A stretch of DNA of 64,000 nucleotides, taken from assembly GCA_028532985.1 (NCBI GenBank), contig JANCIK010000011.1, positions 1,798,001 through 1,862,000 of the forward strand, read 5' to 3'. Position 1 is the stretch's first letter. Each line of letters opens with the position of its first letter. The stretch comes from Stropharia rugosoannulata (lineage: Eukaryota > Basidiomycota > Agaricomycetes > Agaricales > Strophariaceae). Positions 57,318-64,000 of this stretch are shown here, one piece after another. The notes beneath the pieces are model-generated. The model ran no database searches. It had not been told where the DNA came from and worked only from the letters and a program-made list of their open reading frames with translations. Made by a program: the position numbers and the translations under genes.

Positions 57318-58539
57318 ATGGAAGACATGAATTTTCCTGTGGCCTGTTTGTTGACACCTTTCTTCTCAACCACCATGCAACCCACTTCTGACAATAGTGC
57401 TATTGATCTGACAGCCTCTGTATCCTCATTCATACAGACATCTGTCCGTTGCCGCATTAATCAGACTAAAATTAATTCCCCTCCATCGTCATGGGCTGCA
57501 CAATTAATATGGGAATGTAATGATATTGTTGATACACTAGTTATGGCATATCAAAACCAATGTGAGCCTGGACTTACCTGTGTTTTAAAGGACATTACTG
57601 ATGTAAGCTAGATTCAACTATATGGAATGTACATGACTACATTCAGAGCTTGACAAATAAACAGACTGGCAAGAATGAGGCTGTTGAGAAAAAAATGTCG
57701 AAGAAGTTTCCACCTATATTTATGGAGGAGAGATACATTAAGACACCTTGCATTGTAACAGATAAGGACGGGAATATTTTGGTATGGTATCTACCTAATG
57801 CCATGATGTCGTATATGCAGGTAGGTGATGACAATTGTTGCGCAGAATGAGGTCTGACCGTCTGACCGCCGGCCAGTACAGTCTATGGGAGAATGTAGAT
57901 CAACTGACCCCATTAATGAAGACCACAAGAAATAATTCAGACTGGAGAGGTGGCCTGGCCAATTATCATCAGAAGGCAGCCTGGAGGAAGCCAGGAAATG
58001 TGAGTCTTGCCTTAGCATGGTTTGAAATGGGCTATGGGGTAGGTCTGTCTATAATTGAAAATACAAGAGTTGATGGATGTGTCCAGATGTCATTACTGCC
58101 AGTTGTCAGCAAAAATATCTGTAAGGCCACCAGTCTCAGGATGCTGACATGGCTAGGTGAACACCTGGACCAGGTTCGGCATGGACAAGAGCTGAAGAGT
58201 CTATTGGAACACTGGAATGTGCCTTTTGGCGTGCTCACAGTGATCAACAACAGAGACTCATCACCGCATCATGACACCGGTGGTAGTCACTTGATGTTCG
58301 ACATTGTCATCAGTTTGGGGACTTATAAGAAGGGGACAATGTCACTGCCTGGATTGGGCTTGGATCTTCACTATCGGCCCGGAACAATAGTTGCCCTATC
58401 AAGCAGGGTAGTTGTTCACAGTGCATACTGTGAAGGGGATTGGACTTGTCTTGTCTTTCACTCAAAGTCTACAATGGCAGACTATACAAATACTCATAGC
58501 ACTTGGCCTAATGTGAATATGTTCAAAAGCACAAAATGA
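57318..58539 (+). CDS. TET/JBP-like 2-oxoglutarate/Fe(II) dioxygenase
   Basis: Likely nucleic-acid base hydroxylase of the fungal TET/JBP family, which oxidises 5-methylcytosine or related bases. Exons 57318-57602, 57647-57820 and 57877-58539 give 373 aa without a stop. Family marks in order are IVTDKDGNILVWYLP, SDWRGGLANYH, LALAWFEMGYG and VLTVINNRDSSP, leading to the iron-binding HHD (about 284-286). FDIVISLGTYKKGTM, LPGLGLDLHYRPGTIVALS and the distal histidine in VVVHS (about 334) follow. The final GDWTCLVFH fits the family's last strand. The start is the first ATG after a short-period repeat array; a longer 5' end is possible. It faces a 557-aa acidic protein gene and lies near a KDZ-like fragment. 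Activity not proven. Confidence 0.78.
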
Positions 58540-58808
58540 TTAAATTGTATGTTTAAATAACAAGGATTGGGCAAATGGGGAAATACAAAAGACAGACTGA
58601 CAGGAAGACAAGATGATGATACAACATGAAGAGGAGAGACCGGTGGTGCAATGGATTGAAAATGGGATGCTAGCCTGCCTAGACATCTGAGTCCGGTTCC
58701 CCATCTGCATCTGCATCCTAATCATCATCATCAGAAGTAGAGGAGTCTGAGTTGGGGCTCCAGGTAGAAGGAAGTGATGTGCATACCGAGCTATTGTCCG
58801 AGTGATCA

Positions 58809-61800
58809 TTATCGATGTGGACGTCTAAATGCTGCCGGTCACACCGCCGGTTGTTAGTAAAGCTCGAATCTGTCATAAATGTTAAGACTTACACATCGGT
58901 GGTGAATCTTCATCCCCACTCTCATTTTGCAGGAGATGAAGTGTATCATGTCCCTGTTCGGGAACCTCCATAGGGGCCTCATCATCCTCATCAATCTGTT
59001 CGACCATTGTACGACCGGCAGCGACAATTGTTGAAATCCAGGGCTCATTTTCCCCATCGCTGATTTCCATAGGCGTCCCAGCCTCTTCATCGTCATCGGC
59101 CGTCAAATCAATGGGTTGATGAGGGGTATTGCTGTCAGGCATCCCATCACCAAGTTGTGGCCGTTGCCCAATTAGACTGGCAGCCTGCAAATCAATCTCC
59201 CTCTGGATTGGGAGTGTTGTGTCAACCAATTGTGGAGTGGGTGTCCTCCGCATTGGGGGTTGTCTCCCCTCCAGGCTAGCCCAGTAAGCCTCCATTTCTA
59301 TGGCAGAGGCCCGTCCAGGTTTGGTGACATTGCATTTGGGGAGGGGTCTCGCAGGCAAGACCACTTTGTCCACTGGTACGTCCATCGGGGGTTCATCTTC
59401 ATCCTCGGTCTCCTCACCATCTGTCATGCACACAGATTCATGTTCATCCGCTTTGTTGTCCCCTCCATCCTCTCCTGTTCCTTGATCTTCATCATCCTCG
59501 TCCTCTCCGACTGGGACCTCCATTGGCAGCTTGTCTTCATCCATGTCTGGCTGGACATTTGATGGACCGGCGGTTTCAACACTGGCAATCGATGGCTCAT
59601 CCTGCATTGTTGCTGTTGTGATTTCTCGGCCCTTCCCTTTGCCGATGTGGCTTTCCTCCACAGGCCTTTGCTGCACTGGGTCATTTATTGTTAACCTGCC
59701 ATTGGAGAATGGCTTCCCGGCGATGTATGCAGCCAGCTCTTTGACTGAGGCCACGCCTGAACGAAGTTGAAATGTGCGTGGGGCTGTTGTAGGACTGGCG
59801 GTTGAACTCCTGAATTCATCCGACATCGAGGAGCTGCCCCGAGACGAGGGACCAACCAAGGGACTAGCACTGCTGTCTTTAGGGAGTGGACTGATAATTG
59901 CAGCAGGAGACAGTTGTGTCCTGCGATTCCGGGGAGAGGTTCCTGGGGGGGATAGGTGTAGGTATTCTTCCCCAGCGGTTGAAGGTTCTCCCATAAACTC
60001 TCCCTGGGCTCTTGAGGCCCACCTCACTGTCCCCGTTCGAACTCGCCCTTCAACATCTTGAAATAAAATTCAAGCCATTCCAACTTCTCATCCTTCTTCA
60101 AGCACAATTCACAAACTTGATCAATTGTTTGGTTTGACCCCGCTGGCCTTGCTGCAAGTCCGGGAATCTCGACCCATGGCACAGGACTGCCAGGGAGATC
60201 TGGCATTTGGTGCATCTTGTCATGGAAATCTATCATGAAAGTTAGAAGGATGTTGAAGTGGTGGCGGATGGAATCGGTGGTGACTTGGTAGTCCTCGATA
60301 TCATCCACCGGTGTGAGCCACCAAATAGGTGTTGTCTCTGTCATTGACATTAGCAGGACATCTTCTTTTCTCATGAACTCTGGGTTGTAGGCCGGCGGAA
60401 TCAAAATGTCATTTGGCCGGCGGGCAATACCATAACCGTTGATTGCCAACTGATCCAGTAGATATGGCTGCCTCATTCAGTATCCTTTCATTACACATGT
60501 TGAAATGTGAATCAATGTGAATTACTGAATACAACTGTTAACCGTTGAAAGGTCTACTGCATAGCTAGACTTGAAATCGCAAAACACAACACACACACAC
60601 ACACCCAGCGGAGTGAGATCCTATCCCTTAGATTGAGCGAACGCCCTCAACTAAATGGCTAGTATAATCTATACTCTGCTCTGGTTCCCATTCTGGGCGT
60701 GCAATGCACGCACCTTGTGTCCTCTAGTCTTTGTAATAGCAAGTAGTGCCTGCAAGTTCATTTGTAAGGAGGGGTTTAATTCTAGTAAATCTCAGATAGA
60801 GTCCGGTTGCTAGTGGCGTGCGCTAGGCAAAATGATAAATGAAATAAGTTGTTTTTAGCGAACAGCTTTGCTGCGCACACTTCCGGGTCCGGTGACCTCG
60901 TGCAATGCACGGACTCTCCAAAGTCCAACAATCCAAGACTCTCCAAAGTCTTTCACCCGGCGGTGCAGTCTCACAGTCTAAACACTACAGTGCGAGTTTC
61001 CGTACACGGTTGTACTGACTCCTCACTGAGCTCTCCAAATGACCCGGTGGCCAGAAGCTATCCAAAACTCCTATGATTCACAAATACTTCACAGTTAAAA
61101 CCCTAACAAAAGCTAAACACAGCCCACTGACGGCCTGGGACAGAACCCAGCACACAGATCTAGTGGGTAGACAATTGCTTAGATTACTATAGACAAGGAT
61201 ACAGGTTTATATGCGATGCGCGCATGTGTACTAATCATAAGGTAAAGTAAATACTAGCAACACGTGGCCAAAGGTCTGCGCATCGCATCCGGGCTTCTCC
61301 TCTAGTATCCTGGCCTCTTGGCATTCGCTGCGTGCATGTCGTTCATTCCCTCGGGCTTTTGCGCATCTTTTGATGTGCACCGCCACGGTCACATGATGTG
61401 TGGACTTAGACAAATTCTGCCTTTGCGATGCATGCATATGAGATATGCGCACAGCCCTTCACACTGCCTTTGGTATCCGCTCAGCTGTACTCACACCGCT
61501 CTTTGCTGGTGCTTAACCATTCTACACTTTCCTGATCGCTCGCACAGATGGCCAAACTATGCACTCTAGACTGTGCAGCTTGCTGACCAATCCCTCTCGT
61601 GATACGGTGCACGCAGGCACTTATAGTCATGATGCTTGCGCGCTGATAGCTATAGACTACGAGACAGGCTCAACTCTAGTCCCTCTTGTGTTTTCCTGCA
61701 TGCAGCTATCCCTTTAAGGGAACTTCTGACGATTTACGTCCGTAGCCAACAAGCAGCCCTGTCACCGTGAAGCAATAATCAATAGATAAAACTCACTATC

Positions 61801-61979
61801 TCCTTCATAAGCAGGCGGGCATAGGGGTTATTATGGCGAAGCTCGCCACTAGTGATCAAGTATCTGAGGCCACAGTGGATGCGAAACATGCAGAGGTATA
61901 GAAACAGGTTGCACTGCACATGATCAATGTGGGCTTCTTCATCGAGGATTGGCATGGAGTTGGTGTTTGAGGAAGACAT
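58809..61979 (-). CDS. Acidic 557-aa protein with repeated PME/DVP motif; LTR in intron 1
   Basis: Four exons (61979-61797, 60467-60028, 59920-58893, 58831-58809) join in frame to a stop. Intron 1 is 1329 bp because a solo LTR and its 4-bp duplication sit in it; without them it would be 106 bp, and both splice sites are intact. The N-terminal half is a folded-looking domain (LFLYLCMFRIHCGLRYL; SIRHHFNILLTFMIDFHDKM) of no family I know. The C-terminal half is disordered and acidic, with four spaced copies of PMEVP, PMDVP, PMEIS and PMEVP. It also has a SUMO-interaction-like QPIDLTADDDEE. The last intron has a perfect CTAAC branch sequence. Convergent with the dioxygenase. Confidence 0.6.
60546..61764 (-). 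mobile_element. Solo LTR of the 15.9-kb element family (CpG-decayed)
   Basis: 1219 bp, TGAAAGG ... CTGTCA, with 4-bp duplication CCGT (60542-60545 and 61765-61768). Full-length match to the main LTR, but many CG dinucleotides have become TG or CA (e.g. GCGATGCGCG to GCAATGCACG). It lies inside intron 1 of the acidic protein gene. Confidence 0.92.
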
Positions 61980-62078
61980 TGTGATGAAATGAAGTTTGAG
62001 TAGCTGTGGAGGTAAAAATGAAAGACAAGATCAACAGTGCAGAGATGGTTGATTGATAAGGTCACGTGTATTCATTCC

Positions 62079-64000
62079 TCAGGCCACATGATACCAGTGG
62101 CTTATATAATTTACATGTGCCTTACTAAATCTAGCATCTGCTACCCTACCTAATTCATTCCATACTAAGTTGATCTGGGCCTGTGCATAAGCCTGGAAAC
62201 CTAGTGGGTGAGCATTAAATTGGCTGGCGGCGTCATTCGATGGGTTTTGAATGGTGGTCACTGCATCTGCCCACACATTCTGCCGGTGTTTCCACATATT
62301 TGCCATATGGACATAGAACCGGACTGTCCAGTCCATTTCATGCTGACAGAGAACAACCTCTTCCTCCCATCGCATCTTCTGTGCTCTTGCTCGTAGCCAA
62401 TGAATTTGATAAACTACAATTGTATTGATCACAGCTTGATGAGTATCAATCAAACTTACAATCATTGATTCTCTTGCGATTGAGATTTCCTTCAACCGGT
62501 GGATTTCCAACCGGCGGCTCCATATTATGTTCCATTCTCCATATCCAAGACATTCAAGAACTGCTACCCCCTCTTGCATTTGGTTCAGTTATTGATGCAC
62601 TAGTATTTGTATCAGCTTTTGACATGATGGGGAATTGTTGGTCAATGGCAGCCCTATCATTGTCATGTCTTGTGAGGCGTAGCATGGATAATTGATTCTC
62701 ATTGTATTTCTGCCGGTGACAGGGCTGCTTTTTGGCTACGGGTGTAAACAGTCAGAAGTTCCATTGGTGGGATAGCTGCGCACGGGAAAACACCGAGGGA
62801 CTAGAGTGGAGCCTGACTCGTAGTCTATAGCTATCAGCGCGCTTTATGACTATGAGCGCCTGCGCGCACCATATTGCGAGAGGGATCGGTCAGCGAGCTG
62901 CACAGCTTAAAGTGCATAGTCTGGTCATCTGTGTGAGCAATCGAAGCGGCATAGAACGGTTAAGCACCAGCGAAGTGCGGTGTGAGTACAGCTGAGCGAG
63001 TACCAAAGGCGGTGTGAAGGGCTGTGCGCGCATCCCATGTGCGCGCATCGCAAAGGCAGAATTTGCCTAAGTCCACACATCATGTGACCGTGGCGGCGCG
63101 CATCAAAAGACGCGCAAAAGCCCGAGGGAGCAAACGATATGCGCGCAGCGAATGCCAAGGGACCAGGACATTAGAAGGGGAGCCCAGATGCGATGCGCGG
63201 ACCTTTGGCCGCGCGTTGCTAGTATTTACTTTACCTGATTATTAGTACACATGCGCGCATCGCATATAAACCTGTATTCTTGTCTATAGTAATCTAAGCA
63301 ATTGTCTACCCACTAGATCTGTGTGCTGGGTTCTGTCCCAGGCCGTCAGTGGGCTGTGTTTAGCTTTTGTTAGGGTTTTAACTGTGAAGTATTTGTGAAT
63401 CATAGGAGTTTTGGATAGCTTCTGGCCACCGGGTCATTTGGAGAGCTCAGTGAGGAGTCAGTACAACCGTGTACGGAAACTCGCACTGTAGTGTTTAGAC
63501 TGTGAGACTGCACCGCCGGGTGAAAGACTTTGGAGAGTCTTGGATTGTTGGACTTTGGAGAGTCCGCGCATCGCACGAGGTCACCGGACCCGGAAGTGCG
63601 CGCAGCGAAGCCGTTCGCTAAAAACAACTTATTTCATTTATCATTTTGCCTAGCGCACGCCACTAGCAACCAGGCTCTATCCGAGATTTACTAGAATTAA
63701 ACCCCTCCTTACAAACGAACTTGCAGGCACTACTTGCTATTACAAAGACTAGAGGACACGAGGTGCGCGCATCGCACGCCCAGAACGGGAACCAGAGCAG
63801 AGCATAGATTATACTAGCCGTTTAGTTGAGGGCGTTCGCTCGATCTAAGGGATAGGATCTCGCTCCGCTGGGTGTGTGTGTGTGTTGTGTTTCGCGATTT
63901 TGAGTCTAGCCACGCAGTAGACCTCTCACCGGTGTGTACTGATTGCCTGTGCCAAGACGACCACTCGATCCTGAGCTCTGGTGTGATGTGCACCATCTGT
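62079..64000 (-). pseudogene. KDZ-transposase-like C-terminal fragment, broken by a solo LTR
   Basis: The upstream part (exon from about 63970 to 63933) reads DRVVVLAQAISTH. After removing the LTR and one CCGG it continues in frame as RQKYNENQLSMLRLTRHDND from 62716. A later exon gives LECLGYGEWNIIWSRRLEIH, then HQAVINTIVVYQIHWLRARA and QKMRWEEEVVLCQHEMDWTV, to a stop at 62079. Helical tails of this kind (RARA-x-x-x-RWEEEV...EM) are typical of KDZ-transposase/CxC2-type proteins of agaricomycetes, as I remember them. The catalytic core would lie beyond the window. The join between the two parts near 62.6 kb is unresolved. Confidence 0.5.
62717..63928 (+). mobile_element. Solo LTR of the 15.9-kb element family
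   Basis: 1212 bp in sense orientation, TGACAGG ... CCTCTCA, flanked by CCGG (62713-62716 and 63929-63932). It keeps its CG-rich motifs, so it is younger than the copy at 60546. It interrupts a coding exon of the KDZ-like gene. Confidence 0.93.

Overview
The window is fungal nuclear DNA, almost certainly from an Agaricomycete (mushroom-forming basidiomycete). Every host gene is cut by short introns of about 45-105 nt with GT/AG ends. The gene families fit: two tandem DUF6534 membrane proteins, a sphingolipid C9-methyltransferase, a CSC1/OSCA-type channel, a mitochondrial release factor, a TET/JBP dioxygenase and a fragment resembling KDZ-transposase proteins. Gene models were assembled by hand from reading frame, splice sites and family conservation. 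For the main ones the exon lengths sum to a whole number of codons.

Region 1 (about 1.9-24.2 kb) is ordinary gene-dense chromosome. In order it holds: synaptobrevin (-), ribosomal protein eL24 (-), sphingolipid C9-methyltransferase (+), two tandem DUF6534 seven-helix proteins (+), mitochondrial peptide chain release factor 1 (-), a CSC1/OSCA-like channel (+) that shares a 119-bp divergent promoter with the release factor, an orphan 499-aa gene (-), and a 1289-aa CAMK-type kinase (+).

Region 2 (about 24.2-47.9 kb) is a transposon landing zone. It opens with a near-perfect 333-bp inverted repeat. An APH-type phosphotransferase gene follows, cut in two by a 15,888-bp Ty3/gypsy-type retrotransposon that lies on the minus strand. 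The element has 1218-bp LTRs, a PBS, a PPT, and gag, protease and RT/RNase H/integrase frames that are complete except for one in-frame TGA. Its unusual part is a roughly 6-kb block between integrase and 3' LTR that carries four intron-containing genes on the opposite strand. The whole element is peppered with the palindrome TGCGCGCA. To its right lies a diverged relative of its LTR, interrupted by an unrelated 1.8-kb solo LTR and bounded by a small TIR element.

Region 3 (about 47.9-64 kb) is a degraded accessory region. It holds a gag-like zinc-knuckle remnant, two copies of a 1.06-kb GTCT/AGAC-rich TIR element with tRNA-like A/B boxes, a decayed XPG/GEN1-like nuclease gene, an N-terminal fragment of a fungal hypothetical-protein family, a complete-looking TET/JBP-like 2-oxoglutarate/Fe(II) dioxygenase, a convergent 557-aa acidic protein with a solo LTR in its first intron, and a KDZ-like fragment broken by another solo LTR. 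A 5-methylcytosine-oxidase family gene beside KDZ-like DNA, together with CpG-decayed LTR copies, suggests that cytosine methylation acts on transposons here.
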